Assembly: GCA_020428185.1 (NCBI GenBank)
Contig: JAGQNH010000052.1
Coordinates: forward strand, 1-5,432
DNA length: 5,432 bases
Direction: 5' to 3'
DNA from: Candidatus Saccharimonadota bacterium
Lineage (GTDB): Bacteria > Patescibacteriota > Saccharimonadia > Saccharimonadales > Saccharimonadaceae
Every line of letters begins with the position of its first letter. Position 1 is the stretch's first letter. Positions 1 through 5,077 of this stretch are shown one piece after another. Below the pieces are notes generated by a model. That model saw only the letters and a program-made list of their open reading frames with translations, searched no databases and was not told where the DNA came from. A program made the position numbers and the translations under genes.

Positions 1-19
1 GTTTCTGTGAATTATCCAT
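1..19 (-). CDS. Start of a gene running off the left edge (partial)
   Basis: The minus strand shows an ATG at 19-17 followed by an open frame reading MDNSQK up to the window edge. No product can be named from six residues. The call rests on the upstream signals: a TATACT hexamer lies exactly 6 nt before the ATG, with a TTGTCT -35-like element 16 nt further upstream. This is the same layout as the genes starting at 701 and 3103. No Shine-Dalgarno sequence is present, as expected if the transcript begins at the ATG itself. It would lie 49 nt downstream of the stop codon at 69. A chance ATG next to a chance TATACT is the alternative. Confidence 0.45.
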
Positions 20-25
20 ACACCC

Positions 26-53
26 AGTATAGGCGAGAATACTCTATAGACAA
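26..53 (-). promoter_or_regulatory. Promoter for the left-edge gene, leaderless type
   Basis: On the minus strand, TTGTCT (53-48) and TATACT (31-26) are separated by 16 nt. The six bases GGGTGT (25-20) then lead directly to ATG. Transcription normally starts about 7 nt after the -10 hexamer, so the predicted first transcribed base is the A of the ATG. Confidence 0.45.
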
Positions 54-68
54 ACCGCTTGTATGATA

Positions 69-701
69 TTATTTCTTTTTGGCAAGTCGAACACCGATAA
101 AGACACCGGCGCTTATCTTCGCAATATCAAGTGCGTGTGATCCGAGCTTTCGCAATATCGCACTCCGTCTGTACTCAGGTGTTTTTTGATATTTTTCGAC
201 ACAATTTGATGCAAATTGATTGAGGTCAACATTCAATGATGCACCGTATAAATTATAAAAATGATCGATAGCATTCAAATCATCGTCGAATTCAAATTCT
301 TCATCATCCTCATCGAGATCATCGCCACCAAGTAAGTAATCACGTGCAGCTTCGTACTCTCGAACGGCAGTATAGTACGCAGGTGATTCTTCGGAACCAT
401 TTCCATCTATTTCGTTAAGAAAAGCTACTCTGTGTGCTTCGAGGCCATTTGCGTACGCAAACAATTCAGTGATGGCGTGCTCGTCGCTCGTACTTATGTC
501 GTCGATATGTTCAAACGCCAGACGAACAGACTTGAGATGCGCATTTGCAACATCCGATAGTAATTTTGATTTTTTCTCATTTGGCTTACTCGCATAGTCA
601 GCGCACATATCGCGCATACTTGTCAGTTGATCGAGCAGACGCGCATCGATAAAGGCCTGACCTTCTGGCGTAAACTCTGCTTTTGAAAAATCATAACTCA
701 T
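69..701 (-). CDS. Unrecognised acidic helical protein, 210 aa
   Basis: I do not recognise a family. The protein looks mostly helical and cytoplasmic, with no signal peptide. Residues 127-141 form a strongly acidic patch made almost entirely of Asp and Glu, which may be a flexible linker between two helical parts. The C-terminus (191-210) is a mildly hydrophobic stretch ending in KKK, but Lys195 and Arg205 interrupt it, so a membrane span is doubtful; peripheral membrane or nucleic acid contact is possible. The ATG at 701 is chosen because a TATAGT hexamer sits exactly 6 nt upstream, predicting a leaderless transcript. It follows the permease gene by 52 nt on the same strand, with no clear terminator between. 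Short motifs (DQ, RLAFE, PxYY) recur in similar order in the protein at 3778-4344, so the two may be distant relatives. Real gene: quite sure. Function: unknown. Confidence 0.8.
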   Translation of the reverse strand: MSYDFSKAEFTPEGQAFIDARLLDQLTSMRDMCADYASKPNEKKSKLLSDVANAHLKSVRLAFEHIDDISTSDEHAITELFAYANGLEAHRVAFLNEIDGNGSEESPAYYTAVREYEAARDYLLGGDDLDEDDEEFEFDDDLNAIDHFYNLYGASLNVDLNQFASNCVEKYQKTPEYRRSAILRKLGSHALDIAKISAGVFIGVRLAKKK

Positions 702-707
702 GGCAAA

Positions 708-713
708 ACTATA
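708..713 (-). promoter_or_regulatory. -10 element of the 69-701 gene, leaderless type
   Basis: The minus strand carries TATAGT at 713-708, then TTTGCC, then ATG. The 6-nt gap puts the expected transcription start on the start codon, and no Shine-Dalgarno sequence is seen. The -35 region is weak: CTTCCA lies at 17 nt spacing. Confidence 0.45.
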
Positions 714-753
714 ACATAATTTTTCAAAAATGGAAGAGTAATATCAAACTATA

Positions 754-1518
754 TCAAGCTTCTAGGCAATAGGCGAGGTATGCCACTGCCGCAACACCTA
801 TCACGATGATCGCTGCACGAAGCCAATGCCCAGAAATTCGTTGCGCGAATCGTGCACCGCCATATCCACCAATAACACTACCTACAGCCATGAGCGCACC
901 CAATCGCCAGTCGATCAGATCTGTTCCCGTAAGACAGATCATCGTAGTCACAGCCAAAAAAACCGCCGAGATATTCTTCATTGCATTCATGGTATGGGTA
1001 TGATGCAAATTCGTAAAACTCAAAAATGCCAACATCAAAAAACCAAATCCAGCCCCAAAATAGCCACCATAAAAACTCACCGGCAACAATGCAATTCCGA
1101 GCAACAGGAAACGCAACCGAGACTTGGCACTACTCCTCAAGTCTTTCTTGAGATGAAAATGCATCAGTGGCTGAAACGCAAAAAGCGCAACACCAAAGAG
1201 CACCAATATTGGTACCAATTCAGCAAAATGCTCTGGCTCAGTATTTCTAAGCACCAATGAGCCCATAGCAGAGCCGACGACAACGGGCACAAGTAGCCAC
1301 GCATACCGCAGTGGAACGCGACGAAGAAACGAGCGATACCCAATAGCAGATGCAATCTGCCCGGGAGATGTCACAAGTACACCAGTCGCACTTGCACTAA
1401 TCGGAGGCATGCCGAGAGCAATCATGACTGGCAAACCAACAAGCATGCCACCGCCCGCGATTGCATTCATCGCGCCCACGATTATACCTACGAAAAACAA
1501 TACGACGTCTGATTCCAT
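754..1518 (-). CDS. TauE/SafE-family membrane permease (sulfite exporter-like)
   Basis: A 254-residue integral membrane protein of the TauE/SafE family, whose studied members move sulfite, sulfoacetate and related organosulfur anions across the cytoplasmic membrane. The length fits the family. Hydrophobic segments lie near 4-20, 26-60, 73-90, 100-119, 134-170, 181-198, 204-221 and 232-251, consistent with about eight spans. Family-typical motifs are AIAGGG (19-24) in the first helix, YGGYFGAGFGF (150-160) opening the second half, NAMKN (178-182) and GGYGGARFAQRI (217-228). The internal repetition of Gly-rich motifs fits the two-repeat fold. The ATG at 1518 places the first span at once and is preferred. 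Its leader is A-rich and lacks a Shine-Dalgarno sequence. It lies 68 nt downstream of the sortase. No sulfur-metabolism gene is visible, so the substrate cannot be assigned. Confidence 0.88.
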   Translation of the reverse strand: MESDVVLFFVGIIVGAMNAIAGGGMLVGLPVMIALGMPPISASATGVLVTSPGQIASAIGYRSFLRRVPLRYAWLLVPVVVGSAMGSLVLRNTEPEHFAELVPILVLFGVALFAFQPLMHFHLKKDLRSSAKSRLRFLLLGIALLPVSFYGGYFGAGFGFLMLAFLSFTNLHHTHTMNAMKNISAVFLAVTTMICLTGTDLIDWRLGALMAVGSVIGGYGGARFAQRISGHWLRAAIIVIGVAAVAYLAYCLEA

Positions 1519-1532
1519 GTTTTTTTGTTTTT

Positions 1533-1562
1533 TATATACCTATTGCAAAGTATAGCAAACAA
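1533..1562 (-). promoter_or_regulatory. Possible promoter for the permease gene
   Basis: On the minus strand, TTGTTT (1562-1557) and TATATA (1538-1533) are separated by 18 nt, upstream of the ATG at 1518. A second -10-like hexamer, TATACT (1554-1549), overlaps the spacer. The leader down to the ATG is almost pure A and C, with no ribosome-binding site. Read-through from the sortase gene is the alternative, since no terminator is seen between them. Confidence 0.35.
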
Positions 1563-1576
1563 CTCACACGAGTACA

Positions 1577-1594
1577 GTTCGAACTTCTAGAAGT
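1577..1594. repeat. Two overlapping palindromes at the sortase stop codon
   Basis: GTTCGAAC (1577-1584) and ACTTCTAGAAGT (1583-1594) are perfect palindromes that overlap by two bases. The second contains the sortase TAG stop codon. There is no T-run on either side, so this is not a standard intrinsic terminator. It may be a protein-binding site upstream of the permease promoter, or chance. Confidence 0.4.
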
Positions 1595-2270
1595 CACGGA
1601 CGGCATATACAACCAAGCGATGATCGTATGTACCAATTGCGGTGTCGTATTTTCCGGCACATGTCATGATATTAAGACCTTCGACATCGCCGCCATACAC
1701 ACTTAATGCTTTTGCCATATCTACAGCTTCAAATAATACCGTCTCAGTATGTACAATTCTGTATTTGAATTGCTTCTTGCCGTATGTGACACTAATCATT
1801 TGGCCTTTTTTGACGCTATGCAAATGTGCAAATACACCATCGACGTGACCGTCAAGAAATACCGCCCCAGACGCACCTGGTGTCGCACTGCCAATCCAAT
1901 GTCCGACACGTACATCAGCAGGGACATCAATAGCATTTGTACTTGTGACACCCACCTTTGTCACAGGTGCCTGTAGACCGATAGATGGGATTGATATACT
2001 ATCACCCTTGATAGAAATAGCCCGAGATGGAGTTGGAGTTGGCGTAGGAGTAGGGGTAGACGACCGGCGCATGACAGTCTGTGTACGCTGCTGGCTATCA
2101 GCCTTGGCAACCGCAGTTTTTGTAGTCTCTTGCTCATGCTGCTCCTGAACAGCAACGGGGTTCACGATAGACGATGAAACTGGCTCTGTCGAAGCCCATA
2201 CATTCACATATACACCTATAACTGCCACAAAAGTGGCGAGTATTGACGATAGTACGTAACGTCGCTGCAT
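1587..2270 (-). CDS. Sortase, class F-like transpeptidase
   Basis: A cell-surface cysteine transpeptidase that normally cuts a sorting motif such as LPxTG in a secreted protein and joins it to a cell-wall or pilin amine. With the start chosen here it has 227 residues. One N-terminal membrane segment (about 5-26) serves as an uncleaved anchor. A polar linker follows with five Thr-Pro units (72-81), then the catalytic beta-barrel from about residue 88 (SIPSIGLQAPV). The catalytic residues are His142 (LDGHVDG), Cys204 (MTCAGKYD) and Arg218 (YDHRLVVYAV), in the normal order. The short compact domain resembles class F sortases of Actinobacteria. Starts at GTG 2309 and ATG 2306 are also possible, but ATG 2270 has GGGAG five bases upstream and places the anchor at the N-terminus. 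No sortase substrate or pilin gene lies in the window, so this may be a housekeeping enzyme. Confidence 0.93.
   Translation of the reverse strand: MQRRYVLSSILATFVAVIGVYVNVWASTEPVSSSIVNPVAVQEQHEQETTKTAVAKADSQQRTQTVMRRSSTPTPTPTPTPSRAISIKGDSISIPSIGLQAPVTKVGVTSTNAIDVPADVRVGHWIGSATPGASGAVFLDGHVDGVFAHLHSVKKGQMISVTYGKKQFKYRIVHTETVLFEAVDMAKALSVYGGDVEGLNIMTCAGKYDTAIGTYDHRLVVYAVRDF
2028..2057 (-). repeat. Five in-frame hexamer repeats encoding a Thr-Pro linker
   Basis: Five consecutive 6-bp units of the form NGGNGT on the plus strand encode (Thr-Pro)5 in the sortase between its membrane anchor and catalytic domain. Thr-Pro runs are typical of stiff wall-spanning linkers. Changes in copy number would keep the reading frame and only alter linker length. 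Confidence 0.85.
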
Positions 2271-2275
2271 ATATT

Positions 2276-2280
2276 CTCCC
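2276..2280 (-). promoter_or_regulatory. Ribosome-binding site deciding the sortase start
   Basis: GGGAG on the minus strand (2280-2276), five bases before ATG 2270, supports that start. A competing AGAGG (about 2316-2312) lies only four bases before ATG 2306 and would add 12 residues that contain two Cys and no membrane character. Confidence 0.5.
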
Positions 2281-2336
2281 ATCGCACAACAAACCCGGTA
2301 AGACATCACACCTCTTGCTTGTCTTGCTTAGAATAT

Positions 2337-2365
2337 ATTATATCAGAAATTTGCTAATTTTGCAA
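2337..2365 (-). promoter_or_regulatory. Strong sigma-70-type promoter for the sortase
   Basis: On the minus strand, TTGCAA (2365-2360) and TATAAT (2342-2337) are separated by 17 nt. The -10 is a perfect consensus match and the -35 matches at five of six positions. Transcription should start near 2330, giving a leader of about 60 nt to ATG 2270. It stands back to back with the start of the plus-strand gene at 2411. Confidence 0.75.
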
Positions 2366-2376
2366 TACTGACGGAT

Positions 2377-2382
2377 TATACT
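2377..2382 (+). promoter_or_regulatory. Possible -10 element for the 2411-3061 gene
   Basis: TATACT lies 28 nt before the ATG at 2411, giving a predicted leader of about 22 nt. No good -35 is seen at 17 nt spacing (CTAATT). The region where it would lie overlaps the -35 and spacer of the divergent sortase promoter, so the two promoters may influence each other. Confidence 0.4.
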
Positions 2383-2410
2383 ACTTTTATTTTCACAGAG
2401 ATGGTATACA

Positions 2411-3061
2411 ATGAGTGGCACTATGACAACAGAGAAGCTACCTCCGATCCAACCAAACAAACAATTCCCGATAGGGGACCTCACTATCGATGCATTCAAG
2501 CAAAAGAAGATCGACGAGTGGTTCGAGATGATAGAAGATATGGAACAGGAAAAATACTGGGCGCATATTCGCTATTACAATGTTGTCGACGCAGCCGAAG
2601 GTGAATTAGCGTTTATCACCAATAGTGCCGCGATGTCACTATGCAAAAGCTGGGACAAAAATCGCAAAGCAATACCCGCAGCACAAGTTGGGTTTCGCCT
2701 GGTGACGGCCTTTAATACCAAAAACCGCGTGCTGCCAGGTGTGGGATATGACCTGACACCTCAACTACGGACAATGGCATCCGATCAAAGCCACCTGGCT
2801 GAAGAATTTGCACATTTTGCGTGGGAAGGGATTAGCACATACCCAACACTCAGCGCACTGTACGATCGCTTACTGGTACTAGGTAGGACAAGGTACGCGC
2901 TCGATGATGAGACAAATCGGGAATATTTCAAAGCAGGCATGGCGCTACCGTATATGCTCGCCTGGACAAGTAGACTCCAGGGCTATACGCCGAAATATTC
3001 AGGTGTCAAAGACGAACCGTTTGACACCAACAAAGAACTCAAAAAATATCTATACGAGTAA
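2411..3061 (+). CDS. Unrecognised 216-aa protein
   Basis: I do not recognise a family. No signal peptide or membrane span is visible, so it is probably cytoplasmic. The N-terminal 20 residues are Pro-rich and polar, followed by a charged helical stretch (about 26-50, with many Lys and Glu). The middle and C-terminal parts are rich in aromatic residues (Tyr, Trp, Phe), suggesting a folded globular domain. Residues 128-135 carry H-x2-E-E-x2-H inside a likely helix (HLAEEFAHFAWEG), a spacing that could bind a metal, though nothing else supports this. The start at 2411 has only a weak AGAGATGG ribosome-binding site; an in-frame ATG at 2423 is an alternative that loses four residues. It is divergent from the sortase and is followed 41 nt later by the metzincin gene, which has its own promoter. 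Confidence 0.82.
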   Translation: MSGTMTTEKLPPIQPNKQFPIGDLTIDAFKQKKIDEWFEMIEDMEQEKYWAHIRYYNVVDAAEGELAFITNSAAMSLCKSWDKNRKAIPAAQVGFRLVTAFNTKNRVLPGVGYDLTPQLRTMASDQSHLAEEFAHFAWEGISTYPTLSALYDRLLVLGRTRYALDDETNREYFKAGMALPYMLAWTSRLQGYTPKYSGVKDEPFDTNKELKKYLYE

Positions 3062-3067
3062 TCATAG

Positions 3068-3102
3068 TTTTGCATTATAGGCATATACTCTATAATGCCA
3101 TC
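3068..3102 (+). promoter_or_regulatory. Promoter for the metzincin-like gene, leaderless type
   Basis: TATAAT (3091-3096), a perfect -10, is followed by six bases GCCATC and then ATG at 3103. Transcription is therefore expected to begin at the start codon. The -35 region offers TTTTGC (3068-3073) at 17 nt spacing or TTGCAT (3070-3075) at 15 nt. There is no Shine-Dalgarno sequence. Confidence 0.6.
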
Positions 3103-3693
3103 ATGAAACTACGTCCCATAAGCGTAGAGATCCTAAGGGATCACAACACGCCAGACGTTGCCGTCGAGCTTGCTGTCCGTGCGCTCCGTTCGCTTGACCC
3201 AATTCTTGATAACGGCCTGTCTATCGTTGATTCAGGTAGGATAGAGCCTGTCAGTGTACCCGGTTCGACAATTGTCGATACCGACAATATTCCACGACTC
3301 GACATACGTGCCGATTTCGGGATTATCATGACCCACAACGAACTCACCGTACGCCCCGAAAAAAGCAAAAAAATCATCCGAGAAAATACAATTCTGGCCG
3401 GCATGGCATATTCGAGAGGCAAAAACCGTCCGTACGGGATAATCGACGCCAACCAATCTGGCGTCCCAGAACATATCGTCACGCACGAATTTGGGCACTT
3501 ACTTCGGATTAAGCACGGCGGTGAATACTACGATGGCGAATCGCATTGCACCATAGACGAATGTAATATGTACCCAGTCAGTAGTGGGCATAATGGTGCT
3601 TTTTGCCAAGAATGCGCGCACCACACCGCATCGAACTTCCATTCACTTCGACGCAAAAAATCAAGTCTATTCGGTCGCTATCTATTTTATTAA
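3103..3693 (+). CDS. Archaemetzincin-like zinc metallopeptidase
   Basis: A 196-residue predicted zinc peptidase of the metzincin type. The active site is H128-E129-F-G-H132-x5-H138: two His and the general-base Glu, with the third zinc-binding His at the metzincin position. Downstream come C149-x4-C154-x-M156 and C168-x2-C171. Known archaemetzincins (peptidase family M54) carry HExxHxxGxxHC-x4-C-x-M-x17-CxxC, where the four Cys bind a structural zinc and the Met forms the Met-turn. The match is clear, but here Arg135 replaces Gly, ten residues separate H138 from C149, and only 11 residues separate Met156 from CxxC. H148 directly precedes C149, so it could be an alternative to H138. No signal peptide is seen, so it is likely cytoplasmic; its substrate is unknown. 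The ATG at 3103 is chosen over an upstream in-frame TTG at 3070 because TATAAT lies between them, 6 nt before the ATG. Confidence 0.82.
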   Translation: MKLRPISVEILRDHNTPDVAVELAVRALRSLDPILDNGLSIVDSGRIEPVSVPGSTIVDTDNIPRLDIRADFGIIMTHNELTVRPEKSKKIIRENTILAGMAYSRGKNRPYGIIDANQSGVPEHIVTHEFGHLLRIKHGGEYYDGESHCTIDECNMYPVSSGHNGAFCQECAHHTASNFHSLRRKKSSLFGRYLFY

Positions 3694-3707
3694 TAGCCAG
3701 CGTGATA

Positions 3708-3735
3708 TTGACTAATCATCTACTTGTGGTACAGT
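3708..3735 (+). promoter_or_regulatory. Possible promoter for the 3778-4344 gene
   Basis: TTGACT (3708-3713) and TACAGT (3730-3735) are separated by 16 nt. The predicted start near 3742 gives a leader of about 36 nt. A 10-bp palindrome, CGAAGCTTCG (3753-3762), lies in that leader. No terminator is seen after the metzincin gene, so read-through is also possible. Confidence 0.45.
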
Positions 3736-3777
3736 ATCATTATTCAGCAAATCGAAGCTTCGGCTCGGATTACTCAT

Positions 3778-4344
3778 ATGTCAAATCACGAATCGTCATC
3801 AGATACACCCAACCCAAATAACTTTGACTCAGAAGCATTAGAATACCTTCAACTGATCAACGACGCATTCGATACAATACCAGGCGAATTCGAAAACGTA
3901 AAAGCTGCGTTTTTCGGCAATTTACACGCTCGAAAAAATAGTATCGATCAGGTGATTTCGACCATGGACAGCACTATTCATGACACCTACAAAAAGATTT
4001 ATCTACACGGTATGGTGGCGCAAGAATCAAATACACGTCTCGCATTCGAGCAATATATCGATCTACTGCTCATGCTACATGAAGCAAAAAAACATGATCA
4101 CGCACGTGCACTCGAAACTGCATACTACGGAGTCGATGAATCACAGTCGACACTCAACGAACGCAACTCAGGATTTCCTCATTACTACGATCGTGGAATA
4201 ATTCGTGAAGAAGTGGAGGCTATTCTAACGCTACCAAACCCAAGCCATGCAGTCGAACAAGCATGCAAGCTATATGATAGACTTGTCAGCCCCGTCGCGC
4301 GGCTACAGGCTGAAATCGAAATGAAAAACCCCGACTCATTGTAG
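3778..4344 (+). CDS. Unrecognised helical protein, 188 aa
   Basis: I do not recognise a family. After a polar, probably disordered N-terminus (1-17, rich in Ser, Asn and Pro) the protein looks almost entirely helical and hydrophilic, with no signal peptide or membrane span. Shared features with the protein at 69-701 are DQ (57-58 here, 24-25 there), RLAFE (87-91 here, 60-64 there) and PxYY (134-137 here, 107-110 there). RLAFE and PxYY are exactly 47 residues apart in both, which hints at common ancestry but is not proof. The ATG at 3778 is chosen; an in-frame TTG at 3724 would add 18 residues and lies inside the likely promoter. The TAG stop lies within the loop and stem of the terminator that follows. 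It faces the decarboxylase-like gene tail to tail. Confidence 0.78.
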   Translation: MSNHESSSDTPNPNNFDSEALEYLQLINDAFDTIPGEFENVKAAFFGNLHARKNSIDQVISTMDSTIHDTYKKIYLHGMVAQESNTRLAFEQYIDLLLMLHEAKKHDHARALETAYYGVDESQSTLNERNSGFPHYYDRGIIREEVEAILTLPNPSHAVEQACKLYDRLVSPVARLQAEIEMKNPDSL

Positions 4345-4352
4345 AGCCGGGG
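4329..4352. terminator. Bidirectional intrinsic terminator between convergent genes
   Basis: The hairpin has arms CCCCG-A-CTC (4329-4337) and GAG-C-CGGGG (4344-4352), with one mismatch and a six-base loop. On the plus strand a short GTTTTG follows. On the minus strand the stem is followed by TTTTT, so it ends the decarboxylase-like transcript more convincingly. The plus-strand stop codon at 4342-4344 is inside the structure. Confidence 0.75.
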
Positions 4353-4377
4353 GTGTTTTGCGTAAGGTACCGGTATC

Positions 4378-4920
4378 TTAGGCAAAATCTGTCTGTATGC
4401 GCAGTGTCGCAATTGTCGTCGCTAGCGCTTCATACTGACTCACTAGCATAGCGAACTCGACGCACTGCTTCTTGTCGAGGTACACCGCCAGCTCCGCCCA
4501 CGTATCATCCGATATCGTACGCGAAAGCACCATCTCGTCGACAGCCTGAAGCAGCGCTTCTTGCCGATGCGTCAGACCACTGTAATCCGGATAAGAACAG
4601 ATCTTTTGCTGCCATACATCGTCAAGCCTAAATCGACGCGCAATTCTTGTATGATGCTGCAGCTCATATTCACATTCGCACAAATATGCGACCCGCAATA
4701 TGATCATCTCGGTATCCTGCCGTGGTATTCTCCCACCACCGAGCAACATGCCGGAGAAGGGTAGCCAGGACCAAAACAAGCGCTTGTGCACTGCAAGTGT
4801 GTCAAAAAGATTCATATGCTCCGCGCCGACAGCTTTTGCGGCGATTCGACAAATAATCCAATTGATCACACCGACGTCGCGTATACCACGTTTCTCGATA
4901 CGCTGTCCTTCGATTGACAC
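4378..4920 (-). CDS. Carboxymuconolactone decarboxylase-like protein (AhpD-like fold)
   Basis: A 180-residue member of the carboxymuconolactone decarboxylase-like group, a helical fold that includes true decarboxylases and the peroxide-defence protein AhpD; most relatives have no proven reaction. Typical features are NLFDTLAVHKRLFWSWLPF (37-55), GGGRIPRQDTEMIILRVAYL (61-80) with the conserved Glu71, and CECEYELQHH (81-90). The last corresponds to the active-site segment, with Glu84, His89 and His90 at conserved positions. Cys81 and Cys83 are one residue apart rather than in the CxxC of AhpD, so classical AhpD disulfide chemistry is doubtful. The GTG at 4920 is chosen because GGAGG lies four bases upstream and the resulting length suits the family. 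A longer TTG start at 5007 would add a Cys-rich stretch over the promoter. No muconate or peroxiredoxin gene is nearby. Confidence 0.87.
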   Translation of the reverse strand: MSIEGQRIEKRGIRDVGVINWIICRIAAKAVGAEHMNLFDTLAVHKRLFWSWLPFSGMLLGGGRIPRQDTEMIILRVAYLCECEYELQHHTRIARRFRLDDVWQQKICSYPDYSGLTHRQEALLQAVDEMVLSRTISDDTWAELAVYLDKKQCVEFAMLVSQYEALATTIATLRIQTDFA

Positions 4921-4924
4921 AATT

Positions 4925-4929
4925 CCTCC
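4925..4929 (-). promoter_or_regulatory. Ribosome-binding site deciding the GTG start of the decarboxylase-like gene
   Basis: GGAGG on the minus strand (4929-4925) is followed by AATT and then GTG (4920-4918). It is the best Shine-Dalgarno match in the window, so this organism uses ribosome-binding sites alongside apparently leaderless genes. Confidence 0.75.
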
Positions 4930-4943
4930 AAAGAAACAAACGA

Positions 4944-4960
4944 GGCAACGCCGTGTTGCC
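4944..4960 (-). promoter_or_regulatory. Hairpin in the 5' leader of the decarboxylase-like gene
   Basis: GGCAAC and GTTGCC form a perfect 6-bp stem with a five-base loop, between the predicted transcription start (about 4963) and the ribosome-binding site. It would sit at the very 5' end of the mRNA. It could protect the transcript or act as an operator; there is no T-run after it, so it is not a terminator. Confidence 0.5.
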
Positions 4961-4969
4961 CATATGGCT

Positions 4970-4975
4970 AGTATA
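4970..4975 (-). promoter_or_regulatory. Possible -10 element for the decarboxylase-like gene
   Basis: TATACT on the minus strand (4975-4970) lies 49 nt before the GTG. The -35 region at 17 nt spacing (GCGCAA) is weak. It lies just downstream of the terminator at 5011-5041, which fits the start of a new transcript. Confidence 0.4.
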
Positions 4976-5010
4976 CAAGAAATGTATTCATCTTGCGCAC
5001 AAAGCAAAAA

Positions 5011-5041
5011 CCCACCCTAAGGCACATGACCTTAGTGTGGG
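5011..5041 (-). terminator. Intrinsic terminator of the right-edge gene
   Basis: The arms CCCAC-C-CTAAGG (5011-5022) and CCTTAG-T-GTGGG (5030-5041) form an 11-pair stem with one mismatch and a seven-base loop. On the minus strand the stem is followed directly by TTTTT and then GCTTT, so it ends transcription of the gene whose stop codon is at 5080-5078. Confidence 0.85.
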
Positions 5042-5054
5042 CTAAAAATGAGAC

Positions 5055-5069
5055 TGTGCAACTTGCACA
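5055..5069. repeat. Near-perfect palindrome between stop codon and terminator
   Basis: TGTGCAA and TTGCACA are perfect inverted repeats around a single central C. The element lies 8 nt after the stop codon of the right-edge gene. A one-base loop makes it a poor RNA hairpin, so a DNA-binding dimer site is more likely than a second terminator; chance is possible. Confidence 0.45.
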
Positions 5070-5077
5070 CAATCCAT

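Noticed and set aside
826..1260. 144-codon open frame on the plus strand
   Set aside because: It lies opposite the TauE/SafE permease, whose motifs and membrane spans are clear. The translation is rich in Gln, Lys, Thr and His with no domain, as expected of an antisense shadow.
2343..2364. Direct-repeat-like TTTGCTAA / TTTTGCAA
   Set aside because: The similarity is short, AT-rich and explained by the overlapping promoter elements.
2401..2604. 67-codon plus-strand frame starting at ATG 2401
   Set aside because: It overlaps the 216-residue gene in another frame and its translation is Arg-rich without coding character.
3070..3102. TTG start giving an 11-residue extension of the metzincin-like protein
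   Set aside because: The extension is translated from the promoter itself, including TATAAT; ATG 3103 fits better.
3141..3482. 113-codon open frame on the minus strand
   Set aside because: It lies opposite the metzincin-like gene and has no promoter or family motif.
4921..5007. N-terminal extension of the decarboxylase-like protein from a TTG at 5007
   Set aside because: It covers the -10 element and leader hairpin, adds an unlikely Cys-rich stretch, and the GTG at 4920 has a strong ribosome-binding site.
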